64,000 nt of DNA from Lachnospiraceae bacterium (GTDB taxonomy: Bacteria; Bacillota; Clostridia; Lachnospirales; Lachnospiraceae): positions 62,001 to 126,000 of the forward strand of contig CAJTEY010000008.1 of NCBI GenBank assembly GCA_910575775.1. Reading direction: 5' to 3'. The notes under the pieces were generated by a model, which made no database searches, was not told the DNA's origin, and worked only from the letters and a program-made list of their open reading frames with translations. The position numbers and the translations under genes were made by a program. Positions 33,952-42,986 of this stretch are shown in pieces. The stretch's first letter is position 1; the number at the start of each line of letters is the position of its first letter.

Positions 33952-34452
33952 TTGGAGATTTTGCAGAGCGGAAACATGGGTGTCAGCATGAAAGAGAGCG
34001 AAAATTTGACAGCAGACAGCATACGCGAATTGATTAAGGCGGCGATCGAGGCGAGAAGGAAATCCTACTCGCCTTATTCCCATTATCAGGTGGGGGCGGC
34101 GCTGCTTACGGCAGACGGGCAGATTGTCACAGGATGCAATATCGAGAATGCGGCTTACGGACCGAGCAACTGTGCCGAGCGGACGGCGTTTTTTAAGGCG
34201 GTCAACGAGGGAATGCGGGAGTTTACGGCGATTGCCATTGTAGGAAGTCCCGAGGGGGAGGAGCTGACGCAGTATGCCTACCCCTGTGGTGTGTGCAGGC
34301 AGGTAATGAGGGAGTTTTGCGAGCCGGAACGCTTTCGGATTATCGTGGCGAAATCGGAGGAGGACTATCGCGTGATGACGCTGGCGGCGCTTCTTCCCGA
34401 GAGCTTTGGACCGGAGAACCTGCGCGATGGCAATGAGCAGTGCCAAAGGTGA
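33952..34452 (+). CDS. cdd: Cytidine deaminase
   Basis: Zinc enzyme converting cytidine/deoxycytidine to uridine forms. The zinc and proton-shuttle residues are in NCAERTAFF (Cys-Ala-Glu) and PCGVCRQVM (Cys-x-x-Cys); substrate block GCNIENAAYGPSN. The core is about 130 residues. The start is uncertain: TTG 33952 has AAAGGAA upstream and gives 166 aa; ATGs at 33976 and 33988 give 158 and 154 aa but have weak SDs. It follows punA by 46 bp. Completes nucleoside salvage with its neighbours. The C-terminus (FGPENLRDGNEQCQR) runs about 15 residues past the usual end. Confidence 0.93.
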   Translation: MEILQSGNMGVSMKESENLTADSIRELIKAAIEARRKSYSPYSHYQVGAALLTADGQIVTGCNIENAAYGPSNCAERTAFFKAVNEGMREFTAIAIVGSPEGEELTQYAYPCGVCRQVMREFCEPERFRIIVAKSEEDYRVMTLAALLPESFGPENLRDGNEQCQR

Positions 34453-34478
34453 CAGAGACAAACCGACTGTTTGCAGGC

Positions 34479-34603
34479 GGACTTGGCTGTGCCATCTTTG
34501 ATAGGGCGGTGCTAAGCGCCAGTGGCGCTTGTCCGGCACGGAACGGAGCGTAGACAGCCCGCGAGCGAGGAAAGGCGCAGGCTTTTCGGGCTGCACTGCA
34601 AAC
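34479..34603 (+). other. Nested inverted repeats between cdd and the hydrolase gene
   Basis: Outer GTTTGCAG (34479-34486) / CTGCAAAC (34596-34603); inside are AAGCGCC-AGT-GGCGCTT (34514-34530, perfect seven bp) flanked by GTGC/GCAC, and AGCCCG (34556-34561) / CGGGCT (34587-34592). The layout recalls the composite elements, but the sequences differ. Confidence 0.5.
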
Positions 34604-34622
34604 GAGAGTAGGAGACGTATTC

Positions 34623-35477
34623 ATGTTACTGCAAAGAGAATACCGTACACGCTGCGGTGTGATTCATTACTGGATCAGGAAAGAGAAGGGCGCGAAAGTG
34701 ACGCTTGTTTTTCTGCCCGGACTGACTGCGGATCATCACCTGTTTGATAAGCAGATAGCATATTTTGAGGGAAAATACAGCGTGTTTGTCTGGGATGCGC
34801 CGGGACACGCCGCCTCGTGGCCGTTTGATTTCACGTTTGATCTGTTCGACAAGGCGAAGTGGCTGGATGAAATGCTGTCGGCGGAAGGGCTGGGACACCC
34901 CCTTATCATCGGGCAGTCGATGGGCGGATATGTGGGACAGGCATATGCGCAGTTGTTTCCTGAAAAGCTGAAGGGGTTTGTCTCGATTGATTCGGCGCCT
35001 CTACAGAGAAGATATGTGACGGCGGCGGAGATATGGATGCTAAAGAGGATGGAGCCGGTTTATTGCTATTATCCTTGGAAGTGGCTGTTAAGGTCGGGGT
35101 CAAAAGGAGTCGCCGTTTCGGCATACGGAAAAAAACTGATGCATGACATCATGAAAGGGTATGAGGGACAGCAGGAAAGATATGCAAAACTGGCAGGTCA
35201 TGGATTCCGTATTCTGGCGGAGGCGATGGAAAGAGATTTGCCTGATCGGATTGCCTGCCCTGCGCTTTTGCTTTGTGGGGAAAAGGATCATGCCGGTTCT
35301 TGTATCAGATATAACAAGGCATGGCATAAAAATACCGGAATCAGACTGGAATGGATCAAAAACGCCGGACACAATTCGAATACGGATGCCCCGGAAACGG
35401 TAAATCGTCTGATAGAAGAACATGTGATACGGTGTGAAGCGGAAATGGCGCCTGAGAATAAGGAGGAGAAAAGCTGA
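34623..35477 (+). CDS. Alpha/beta-fold hydrolase
   Basis: 284 aa; nucleophile elbow GQSMGGYVGQ, acid in LLCGEKDHAG, histidine in NAGHNSNTDAPE, and oxyanion strand LVFLPGLTADHHLF. No signal peptide. Such general hydrolases cover esterases, lactonases and haloperoxidase-like enzymes, so the substrate is open. AGGAGACG precedes the ATG. Four base pairs separate it from the deaminase gene, implying co-translation and perhaps a link to nucleoside catabolism. Confidence 0.82.
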   Translation: MLLQREYRTRCGVIHYWIRKEKGAKVTLVFLPGLTADHHLFDKQIAYFEGKYSVFVWDAPGHAASWPFDFTFDLFDKAKWLDEMLSAEGLGHPLIIGQSMGGYVGQAYAQLFPEKLKGFVSIDSAPLQRRYVTAAEIWMLKRMEPVYCYYPWKWLLRSGSKGVAVSAYGKKLMHDIMKGYEGQQERYAKLAGHGFRILAEAMERDLPDRIACPALLLCGEKDHAGSCIRYNKAWHKNTGIRLEWIKNAGHNSNTDAPETVNRLIEEHVIRCEAEMAPENKEEKS

Positions 35478-35480
35478 GTT

Positions 35481-36785
35481 ATGAACTACAGATTTTACCA
35501 TGCAAAAATCCTGACAATGGAAACGACAGCTATCATGGAAGGCGAGCTCTGGGTGCAGGATGACAAAATTCTTTATGTGGGAGAGGGCGGTGACGCGGCG
35601 GCAATCTGCCAGTCTCTTTCCATCGAAAGCATTCTCTGGGACAGGGAGATTGACTGCGGCGGCAATCTTTTGATGCCAGGATTTAAGGATGCGCACACTC
35701 ACTCGGCAATGACGTTTCTGCGCTCCTATGCAGACGACCTGCCGCTGCAGGACTGGCTGTTTAAGCAGGTATTCCCGATGGAAGCAAAGCTTGACGGGGA
35801 GATGATTTACCATCTCACGAAGCTGGCGGTATTGGAGTATCTGACCAGCGGCATTACATCCATTTTCGATATGTACCTGACCCCGGAGACGACGGCGAGA
35901 GCCTGTGTGGAGATGGGAATGCGCTGTGTGCAGGTCAGCGGTATCAGCGGACAGGATAACTTTGAACAATCCCTCAGACAGATGGAAGAACGGTATCATA
36001 CGCTGAATGAGTTGGATCCGCTGCATTCCTACTTTATCGGTTTTCATGCGGAATATACCTGCTCGAAGACACTTTTGGAACAGGTGGCGGCTATGGCACA
36101 CAAGTACAAGGCGCCGGTATTTACGCACTTGTCCGAGACGAAGGCGGAGGTGGACGGCTGTAAGGAGCGTTACGGCATGTCTCCCGTGAAGCTGTTAGAT
36201 TCCCTTGGCATGTTCGATTATGGCGGGGGCGGCTACCACTGTGTCTGGCTGGATGAAGAAGATATGGACATTTTTGCGAAACGGGGTTTAAGCGTGGTGA
36301 CGAATCCCGGTTCCAATACGAAACTGGCAAGCGGCATCGCGCCGATTTCTGCGTATCTGAAACGGGGCATTAACGTGACGATCGGCACGGACGGTCCGGC
36401 AAGCAACAACTGTCTGGATATGTTCCGTGAAATGTTTTTGGTTACGGGGCTTGCGAAGTTAAAAGAGCAGGACGCGGCGGCTGTGGACGCGCTGGAGGTT
36501 TTGAAGATGGCTACGGTAAACGGCGCGAAAGCCATGAGTCTGCTGGATACGGACGTGCTTGCGGCGGGAAAACAGGCGGATGTGATTATGATCGATTTAC
36601 ATCAGCCAAATATGCAGCCCCTCAATCACATTCCAAAAAATATCGTATACAGCGGCAGCAAGCAGAATGTGAAAATGACGATGATCCGGGGACGGATTTT
36701 GTATGAGAACGGACGGTTTGCGAATAAGATAGATGAAAAAGAGATTTACGGAAAGGCGAATGAGATAATAGACAGTCTCAGATAA
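35481..36785 (+). CDS. mtaD: MTA/SAH-type amidohydrolase (ATZ/TRZ family)
   Basis: 434-aa metal-dependent deaminase of the amidohydrolase superfamily. Metal ligands: His pair in KDAHTHSAM, His in FHAEYTCS and THLSETKAEVDGC, Asp in IGTDGPASNN; C-terminal composite beta-sandwich (QADVIMIDLHQPNMQP). Most like 5-methylthioadenosine/S-adenosylhomocysteine deaminases, but guanine or 8-oxoguanine deaminases are close relatives. GGAGGAG just upstream overlaps the end of the hydrolase gene. Fits the nucleoside-salvage group. Its stop is followed three bases later by element copy E. Confidence 0.85.
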   Translation: MNYRFYHAKILTMETTAIMEGELWVQDDKILYVGEGGDAAAICQSLSIESILWDREIDCGGNLLMPGFKDAHTHSAMTFLRSYADDLPLQDWLFKQVFPMEAKLDGEMIYHLTKLAVLEYLTSGITSIFDMYLTPETTARACVEMGMRCVQVSGISGQDNFEQSLRQMEERYHTLNELDPLHSYFIGFHAEYTCSKTLLEQVAAMAHKYKAPVFTHLSETKAEVDGCKERYGMSPVKLLDSLGMFDYGGGGYHCVWLDEEDMDIFAKRGLSVVTNPGSNTKLASGIAPISAYLKRGINVTIGTDGPASNNCLDMFREMFLVTGLAKLKEQDAAAVDALEVLKMATVNGAKAMSLLDTDVLAAGKQADVIMIDLHQPNMQPLNHIPKNIVYSGSKQNVKMTMIRGRILYENGRFANKIDEKEIYGKANEIIDSLR

Positions 36786-36787
36786 AA

Positions 36788-36899
36788 GCGGGAGAAGAAC
36801 TTCTAATCACTCGCAGCAAAGGCTGCTTCGCAAAGAAATTTCACATTTGCTTTGCAAATCACTCTCACGCAGGAGAATGCCTGAAATACGGCATTCTCC
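36788..36899 (+). repeat. Composite palindromic element, copy E (variant core)
   Basis: Outer GCGGGAGA / TCTCACGC (seven of eight pairs), next to AGAAG-AA-CTTCT, GCAGC-AAAG-GCTGC and ATTTGC-TTT-GCAAAT inside, then GGAGAATGCC (36872-36881) / GGCATTCTCC (36890-36899). It begins two bases after the deaminase stop codon. Confidence 0.7.
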
Positions 36900-36925
36900 G
36901 CTTGATTTCGATTCATGGAGGGTAA

Positions 36926-38614
36926 ATGGACGCTTTTATTTTTATATGTCTGATTCTGCTTGCCATCGTGCTTGTGATGACGAAGGAGTATGTGGACAGC
37001 AGAAGATTTATGGAAAGAAAACTGCAGCAGATTTACGCCGGCTACGGCACGCCGCCCGGGCGGAGTTACGGGGCGGAGGAACTTTCCCATATCAGCATGT
37101 ACTATGAAAAACACAGGACGGCGGATCAGATCGACGATATCACATGGAACGATCTGTATATGGATGCGGTGTATCAGCGGATGAATACCTGTCTCTCGGC
37201 GGCGGGCGACGAGTATCTGTACTACAGGCTGAGAACGCCTGCGACGGATGCGGACGAACTTGAAAAAATGGAGCGTCGGATCATGCTTTTTATGGAGCGG
37301 GAGGAGGAACGGCGCGGACTTCAGAGAATTTTTTATCAGTTAGGGAGGACGGGACGGCATTCCATCTATGAATATCTGGATCACCTTGATCTTTTGGGAG
37401 AGAGGAAAAGCGACAGATATTTCTTTTGGGACGGGCTTGTCCTTCTGAGTGTAGGCGGCATGTTTCTTTCCCTGCCGGTAGGGCTGGTCTGTCTGTTCGG
37501 GGTTCTGTGTCATAATCTGATTGATTATTTTAAGGAATATCGGCAGATCGAGCCGTATATCACCAGTTTTGCCTATGTGAGAAGACTCTTAAAGGGCGGG
37601 GAGGAACTGGGAAAGGCGGAAATCGGCGGGATTGAGAATGAGCTTGCGGCGGTCAGGGAATCCTGCAAAAGTCTGCGCGGATTTATGAAAAGCTCTTATC
37701 TGGTGTCTGGAAGCAGACAGGGGAGCAGCAATCCGCTGGAGATTTTGTCAGACTATCTGCGGATGCTGTTTTATATGGATCTGATCCGTTTCAACAAGGC
37801 GCTGCATGACCTGCAGAGGCATATGGGAGAGGTAGACCGGCTGATTACCGTGATGGGAGAGCTTGAGTGTGAGGTGGCTGTCGGTTCTTTCAGAAAGAGT
37901 CTGGGGGACGGCTGGTGTGTGCCCGCTTTGAGGGAGGAGCCCGGGGAAAAACTTTTCCTGCGGGCGGACGGGCTGTATCATCCGCTGCTGCAGGAGGCTG
38001 TACCGAACGCTCTGTATGCGGAAAAGAGTGTGCTGCTGACAGGCTCCAATGCTTCGGGAAAGTCTACTTTTCTGCGGGCGGCGGCGGTGAACGCGCTGCT
38101 TGCGCAGACGGTGCATACCTGTGCGGCCGCGTCCTATGAGGCGCCGTTTTACCGCATTTATTCCTCCATGTCCCTGCGGGATGACCTGGCGGGCGGCGAC
38201 AGTTATTATATGGTAGAAATAAAGTCCATCAAACGGATTATGGATCAGGCGAGGCAGGAGAGGGAGCGTCCCGTCCTCTGCTTCGTGGATGAGGTGCTGC
38301 GGGGCACCAATACGGTGGAGCGGATTGCGGCCTCCACGCAGATTATGAGAAAACTGGCGGCTGGACATGCGCTCTGTTTTGCGGCAACCCATGATGTGGA
38401 ACTGACGAAACTTTTGGCACAGGAATATGATAATTATCACTTTGAGGAGCGGATTGAGGAGAACGATATTTCTTTCCCCTATAAATTGATGAGGGGGCCT
38501 GCGTCCACCAGAAATGCCATTGCACTTCTGCGGATGTTGAAGTATGATGAGGATGTGACCTCGGAAGCGGAGGCGATGGCGGAGCGGTTTTTGCGGGATG
38601 GAAGCTGGAAGTGA
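36926..38614 (+). CDS. Membrane-anchored MutS-like ATPase
   Basis: 562 aa. An N-terminal helix (residues about 3-20, AFIFICLILLAIVLVM) and a hydrophobic hairpin near 170-205 (LVLLSVGGMFLSLPVGLVCLFGVL) anchor it in the membrane. The C-terminal half is the MutS domain-V ATPase: Walker A LTGSNASGKSTFL, FCAATHDVEL, VDEVLRGTNTVERIAA as the Walker B/composite-site region. The mismatch-reading domain I is absent, so it is not classical mismatch repair. Role unknown. GGAGGG precedes the ATG. The neighbours are RNase HI and a small membrane protein, which may hint at nucleic-acid work at the membrane. Confidence 0.82.
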   Translation: MDAFIFICLILLAIVLVMTKEYVDSRRFMERKLQQIYAGYGTPPGRSYGAEELSHISMYYEKHRTADQIDDITWNDLYMDAVYQRMNTCLSAAGDEYLYYRLRTPATDADELEKMERRIMLFMEREEERRGLQRIFYQLGRTGRHSIYEYLDHLDLLGERKSDRYFFWDGLVLLSVGGMFLSLPVGLVCLFGVLCHNLIDYFKEYRQIEPYITSFAYVRRLLKGGEELGKAEIGGIENELAAVRESCKSLRGFMKSSYLVSGSRQGSSNPLEILSDYLRMLFYMDLIRFNKALHDLQRHMGEVDRLITVMGELECEVAVGSFRKSLGDGWCVPALREEPGEKLFLRADGLYHPLLQEAVPNALYAEKSVLLTGSNASGKSTFLRAAAVNALLAQTVHTCAAASYEAPFYRIYSSMSLRDDLAGGDSYYMVEIKSIKRIMDQARQERERPVLCFVDEVLRGTNTVERIAASTQIMRKLAAGHALCFAATHDVELTKLLAQEYDNYHFEERIEENDISFPYKLMRGPASTRNAIALLRMLKYDEDVTSEAEAMAERFLRDGSWK

Positions 38615-38701
38615 TATGAGCGGGCAGTGAACACTATGATGATCGGTCATTGGATGGTCATTGCCGCAGTGCAGATAAGGAATAGTGGAAAGGAACTGGA
38701 C

Positions 38702-39172
38702 ATGAAGGTAACCATCTATACGGACGGCGCGGCGCGCGGAAACCCGGAGGGACCGGGCGGGTACGGCACGGTGCTGCAGTATATTGACAGCAGGGGCACT
38801 CTGCACGAGCGGGAGTATTCCGCAGGGTACAAGAAGACAACGAACAACCGTATGGAGCTGATGGCGGTGATTGTAGGGCTGGAGGCGCTCACAAAACCGT
38901 GCGAGGTGCTGCTGATCTCGGATTCCAGATATGTGACGGATGCCTTTAACAAACACTGGATTGAGGGATGGCTGAAAAAGGGGTGGAAAACAGCGGGCAA
39001 CAAGCCGGTTAAGAATGTAGATTTGTGGGAACGCCTGCTTCGGGCCAAGGAGCCGCACCGTGTCACCTTCCAGTGGGTAAAAGGACATGACGGGCACCCG
39101 GAGAACGAGAGGTGTGATAAGCTTGCAACCACGGCGGCAGACGGTACAGATCTGCTTGACGATTCACTCTGA
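38702..39172 (+). CDS. rnhA: Ribonuclease HI
   Basis: Degrades the RNA strand of RNA-DNA hybrids. 156 aa with all four catalytic acidic residues in order: Asp in [19 protein letters not shown] block (as EGPGG here), Glu in NNRMELMAV, Asp in [12 protein letters not shown] and Asp in NERCDKLA. The basic protrusion helix (GWLKKGWKT) is present. The start at MKVTIYTDG follows AAGGAACTGGAC; a GTG 75 bases upstream would add an unrelated leader. Confidence 0.95.
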   Translation: MKVTIYTDGAARGNPEGPGGYGTVLQYIDSRGTLHEREYSAGYKKTTNNRMELMAVIVGLEALTKPCEVLLISDSRYVTDAFNKHWIEGWLKKGWKTAGNKPVKNVDLWERLLRAKEPHRVTFQWVKGHDGHPENERCDKLATTAADGTDLLDDSL

Positions 39173-39254
39173 TTGGTGGTATCATGGATGTAGTCTGGGA
39201 GGAGGAAAGATTCCGCTTCCCGGCGGGAATTCTTGAAGAGAAGGATGTGGAAAA

Positions 39255-39431
39255 ATGGCAAATTTAATTTTATTTGTGAACTCGTTTTTATCGTACCTGC
39301 TTCTGTTTGTACTGGTTGTTGCACTGGTAATTGTGGCATGCATCATCGGCGTGAAGTGGAGAAAGAGTAAGGACGCGAAGGCGGCTTTGGAAATGCAGGC
39401 AGATACTGCAGACGGAAGTACAACAGCATAG
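39255..39431 (+). CDS. 58-aa single-helix membrane protein
   Basis: MANLILFVNSFLSYLLLF begins a hydrophobic helix to about residue 33 (VVALVIVACIIGV), followed by a basic KWRKSKDAK and an Ala/Thr-rich polar tail ending DGSTTA. The topology is N-out/C-in by the positive-inside rule. GAAGGATGTGG lies before the ATG. The composition is coherent and codon use matches neighbours, so I consider it real. Its family and job are unknown; placement between rnhA and a WYL regulator, 82 bp from rnhA, gives no clear hint. Confidence 0.65.
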   Translation: MANLILFVNSFLSYLLLFVLVVALVIVACIIGVKWRKSKDAKAALEMQADTADGSTTA

Positions 39432-39599
39432 CCTGTTACAGGCGTAACGATGAATGAAAAATGGAAGGGTGTTCGCAGATGAACGCCCTTCCTTCTTATC
39501 CGCACATAGACGAAACCGGAGGAGAGCAAGGCGGATTACCGGGGAGGCATTCTCTGCGTAGGCGTGAGATACCGGAAGAAGAATCATGGGGTTAGGGTG

Positions 39600-40604
39600 A
39601 TGGCAAGATCGACGAAACAAAAGCAGAAATTATTATATCTACTTAAGATATTGACGGAGCAGTCCGATGAGGAGCATTGTCTGAGCACCCAGGCGCTGAT
39701 CGACGCGCTGGCGGCTTACGATGTGAAAGCGGAGCGCAAAAGCATTTATGACGATATTGCCCAGTTGATTGATTTCGGATACGATATTGTGCTTGTGAAG
39801 GCAAAGACAGGGGGCGGCTATTATCTGGCAGGGCGGGATTTTGAGCTGGCGGAGTTAAAACTTCTGGTAGAGACGGTGCAGGCATCCCGGTTTCTGACTG
39901 CCAATAAATCCAGAGAGCTGATTTCCAAGATTGAGAAACTGGCGTCGAAGGCGGAGGCCGGGCAGTTACAGCGTCAGGTCTATGTGGCGAACCGCATTAA
40001 GACGGCAAATGAGAGTATCTACTATGTAGTAGATGATATTCACAGGGCGATTCAGGGAAACAGGCAGATTTCTTTTCAATATCTGGAATGGAATCTGCAA
40101 AGGGAGCTGGTTCCCCGACGGGGCGGAAAACCCTATCAGGCAAGCCCCTGGGCGCTCACCTGTAAAGATGAGTATTACTATCTGATTGCCCACGACAGCG
40201 GGGAGGATAAAATCAAGCATTTCCGTGTCGACAAGATGGCAAAAATTGAGGTGCTGAATCAAAAACGGGAAGGTGCCGCGCTCTTTGAGCGTTTTGACAT
40301 CGCAGATTATGCCAACAAGACATTCGGTATGTACGGCGGCCGCGAGGAGACGGTGACTCTGTTGTTTGAAAACAGCCTGATCGGTGTGGTGATGGATCGG
40401 TTTGGCAGGGAGGCGGCAGTCCGCATCCGGGACGATAAGCATTTTTCCGTCAGGGTGCAGGTGGCGGTCAGCGGTCAGTTTTTCGGATGGCTGACGGGGC
40501 TTGGCGAGGGGGCGCGGATTCTGGCGCCGGCGTTTGTGGCGGATGAGTACCGGCTTCACCTGCAGAAAACGCTTGCCGGGTATGAGGGAAATCGGACGGA
40601 TTGA
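39600..40604 (+). CDS. WYL-domain transcriptional regulator
   Basis: 334 aa. N-terminal DeoR-like winged helix (LLYLLKILTEQSDEEHCLSTQALIDAL, RKSIYDDIAQL, GGGYYLAGRDFELAE) and a WYL domain (GNRQISFQYLEW, SPWALTCKDEYYYLIAHD, IKHFRVDKMAKIEVL) with a WCX-like C-terminus. WYL proteins bind nucleic acids or nucleotide-like ligands and often control DNA-damage, CRISPR or phage-defence genes; no such target is adjacent. ATG at 39600 has a weak SD (TTAGGG); an in-frame GTG 36 bases earlier is less likely. A strong terminator follows. Confidence 0.85.
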   Translation: MARSTKQKQKLLYLLKILTEQSDEEHCLSTQALIDALAAYDVKAERKSIYDDIAQLIDFGYDIVLVKAKTGGGYYLAGRDFELAELKLLVETVQASRFLTANKSRELISKIEKLASKAEAGQLQRQVYVANRIKTANESIYYVVDDIHRAIQGNRQISFQYLEWNLQRELVPRRGGKPYQASPWALTCKDEYYYLIAHDSGEDKIKHFRVDKMAKIEVLNQKREGAALFERFDIADYANKTFGMYGGREETVTLLFENSLIGVVMDRFGREAAVRIRDDKHFSVRVQVAVSGQFFGWLTGLGEGARILAPAFVADEYRLHLQKTLAGYEGNRTD

Positions 40605-40608
40605 TTGT

Positions 40609-40655
40609 AAAAGGGATATGTACCAAAAAGACATATCCCTTTTTGGTGTTTTTTC
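40609..40655 (+). terminator. Rho-independent terminator after the WYL gene
   Basis: 13-bp perfect stem AAAAGGGATATGT / ACATATCCCTTTT, nine-base loop, then TTTGGTG followed by six T. Confidence 0.93.
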
Positions 40656-40668
40656 CGAGGGGTTTTCA

Positions 40669-40697
40669 TTGACATAACATGTTTATTACCGTATACT
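40669..40697 (+). promoter_or_regulatory. Promoter of nrdD-nrdG-dut
   Basis: TTGACA, 17 bases, TATACT; immediately upstream of two NrdR boxes. Confidence 0.8.
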
Positions 40698-40706
40698 AAT
40701 CCTAAA

Positions 40707-40752
40707 CCGCAATATATTGTGTTATTATGTTAACTAACACTATATTTTGTGG
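40707..40752 (+). promoter_or_regulatory. Tandem NrdR boxes
   Basis: CCGCAATATATTGTGT (40707-40722) and ACACTATATTTTGTGG (40737-40752) both fit the ACACWATATWTWGTGT-type consensus of NrdR. Their starts are 30 bp apart, close to three helical turns, as known for NrdR operators. They lie just after the -10, the position for repression when dATP/ATP are plentiful. The nrdR gene itself is not in the window. Confidence 0.85.
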
Positions 40753-40796
40753 AAAACACTGCAGGACTGCAGGTGGATAAAGTCACGGAGGGGCGT

Positions 40797-42986
40797 ATGA
40801 GTAGTAAATTTGAGTCAGGTCATTCGGATGGGGAGAACTACGGGCTTCAGTACCAGCCGGATAAGGGTGTGAAGGTGATCAAAAAGGATGGCAGTCTGGA
40901 AGCGTTCAATGTTCAGAAGGTCATTGATGCAGTGGGAAAAAGCGCATACCGCGCTCTCACTAAGTTTACGGAAGAGGAAAAGCGTCATATCTGCCAGACG
41001 GTAGTTGAAAAGGTGAATGAGCTGGACGAGGAAAAGATACCGATCCAGATCATGCACAATATTGTGGAGAGTGCGCTGGAGGACGTAAAACCGATTGTGG
41101 CGAAGAGCTATCGGGATTACCGCAATTATAAGCAGGATTTTGTGCGCATGATGGACGATGTCTATAAAAAGAGCCAGTCGATCATGTATATCGGTGACAA
41201 GGAGAACGCTAATACGGACAGCGCCCTTGTTTCCACGAAGCGCAGTCTGATTTTCAACCAGTTTAACAAGGAATTATATCAGAAGTTTTTTATGACCACA
41301 GAGGAGATTCAGGCCTGCCGGGACGGCTACATTTATGTCCACGACATGTCTGCCAGAAGAGATACCATGAACTGCTGTCTCTTCAATGTGGCGGAAGTGC
41401 TTTCCGGCGGTTTCGAGATGGGAAATATCTGGTACAATGAGCCGAAAACACTTGACGTTGCCTTCGATGTCATAGGGGACATCGTCCTGAGTGCGGCGAG
41501 CCAGCAGTACGGCGGATTTACGGTGCCTGAGGTGGACAAGATTTTAGAACCCTACGCGGAGAAATCCTACAGGAGAGATATAGAGAAATATAAAAAACTG
41601 GGAATTGACGAGAAGACGGCGGAGGCGGAAGCCCTTGCGGATGTGACGAAAGAATTCGAACAGGGTTTTCAGGGCTGGGAATATAAATTCAATACAGTGG
41701 CGAGCAGCCGCGGCGATTATCCGTTTATCACGGTGACAGCAGGAATCGGTACGGGCCGTTTTGCGCGTCTGGCGACGATCCAGATGCTCAACGTGCGCAG
41801 AAAAGGACAGGGCAAGAAGGAGTGCAAGAAGCCTGTGCTTTTCCCGAAGATCGTATTTTTGTATGATGAGAATTTACACGGTCCCGGCAAGGAGCTGGAG
41901 GACGTGTTCGAGGCGGGCGTCAAGTGCTCCGCCAAGACCATGTATCCCGACTGGCTGAGCCTCACCGGAAAAGGCTATATCGCCAGCATGTACAAACAGT
42001 ACGGCAAGGTGATTTCCCCGATGGGCTGCCGCGCTTTCCTGTCCCCGTGGTACGAGCGGGGCGGCATGCATCCGGCGGACGATAAGGATGTGCCCGTGTT
42101 TGTGGGAAGGTTTAACGTGGGGGCGGTGTCCCTGCATCTGCCCATGATTCTGGCGAAATCCAGACAGGAAGGCAGGGATTTTTATGACGTGCTGGACTAT
42201 TATCTGAACCTGATCAGACAGCTTCACATCAGGACTTACGCGTATCTGGGTGAGATGCGCGCGTCCACGAACCCGCTCGCCTACTGTGAGGGCGGTTTCC
42301 TCGGAGGGCATCTGCAGCTTCACGATAAGATTAAGCCTATTTTAAAATCCGCGACGGCGAGTTTCGGCATTACGGCGTTCAACGAGCTGCAGGAGTTATA
42401 CAACGGAAAATCGCTGGTGGAGGATGGCGCTTTCGCATTGGAAGTATTGGAGCACATCAACCATAAGATTGAAGAATATAAGGAAGCGGACGGGCACCTT
42501 TATGCCATCTACGGCACGCCTGCTGAGAATCTCTGCGGTCTGCAGGTGAAGCAGTTCAGGGCTAAGTACGGCATTGTGGAGGGCGTGTCCGACAGGGAGT
42601 ATGTGTCCAACAGCTTCCACTGTCACGTGACGGAGGACATCACGCCCATAGAGAAACAGGATTTGGAGTACCGTTTCTGGGAGATGGCGAACGGCGGCAA
42701 GATCCAGTATGTGAAATATCCGATCGACTACAATATTGAGGCGATCAAGACACTGATCCGCAGGGCGATGGACATGGGATTCTACGAGGGGGTAAACCTC
42801 TCTCTGGCGTACTGTGATGACTGCGGACACCAGGAACTGGAAATGGATGAGTGTCCCGTGTGCGGCAGCCGTAATCTGACCAAGATCGACCGTATGAACG
42901 GGTATCTCGCTTATTCCCGTGTACATGGCGATACGCGCCTGAGCGAAGCAAAAATGGCGGAGATCGCGGAGAGGAAGAGCATGTGA
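40797..42986 (+). CDS. nrdD: Anaerobic (class III) ribonucleoside-triphosphate reductase
   Basis: Makes deoxyribonucleotides from NTPs by a glycyl radical, in anaerobiosis only. 729 aa: N-terminal ATP-cone (VIKKDGSLEAFNVQKVIDAV, allosteric site), the ten-stranded barrel, a C-terminal zinc site (CDDCGHQ, CPVCGS) and the radical glycine in RMNGYL (Gly702). The start ATG follows GGAGGGG by three bases; an in-frame GTG 48 bases earlier overlaps the NrdR operator and is rejected. nrdG follows, separated by a 172-bp palindromic block. Confidence 0.97.
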   Translation: MSSKFESGHSDGENYGLQYQPDKGVKVIKKDGSLEAFNVQKVIDAVGKSAYRALTKFTEEEKRHICQTVVEKVNELDEEKIPIQIMHNIVESALEDVKPIVAKSYRDYRNYKQDFVRMMDDVYKKSQSIMYIGDKENANTDSALVSTKRSLIFNQFNKELYQKFFMTTEEIQACRDGYIYVHDMSARRDTMNCCLFNVAEVLSGGFEMGNIWYNEPKTLDVAFDVIGDIVLSAASQQYGGFTVPEVDKILEPYAEKSYRRDIEKYKKLGIDEKTAEAEALADVTKEFEQGFQGWEYKFNTVASSRGDYPFITVTAGIGTGRFARLATIQMLNVRRKGQGKKECKKPVLFPKIVFLYDENLHGPGKELEDVFEAGVKCSAKTMYPDWLSLTGKGYIASMYKQYGKVISPMGCRAFLSPWYERGGMHPADDKDVPVFVGRFNVGAVSLHLPMILAKSRQEGRDFYDVLDYYLNLIRQLHIRTYAYLGEMRASTNPLAYCEGGFLGGHLQLHDKIKPILKSATASFGITAFNELQELYNGKSLVEDGAFALEVLEHINHKIEEYKEADGHLYAIYGTPAENLCGLQVKQFRAKYGIVEGVSDREYVSNSFHCHVTEDITPIEKQDLEYRFWEMANGGKIQYVKYPIDYNIEAIKTLIRRAMDMGFYEGVNLSLAYCDDCGHQELEMDECPVCGSRNLTKIDRMNGYLAYSRVHGDTRLSEAKMAEIAERKSM

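Noticed and set aside
37748..39097. 449-codon open frame on the minus strand over the MutS-like and rnhA genes
   Set aside because: No SD, no domain and it spans two well-supported genes on the other strand.
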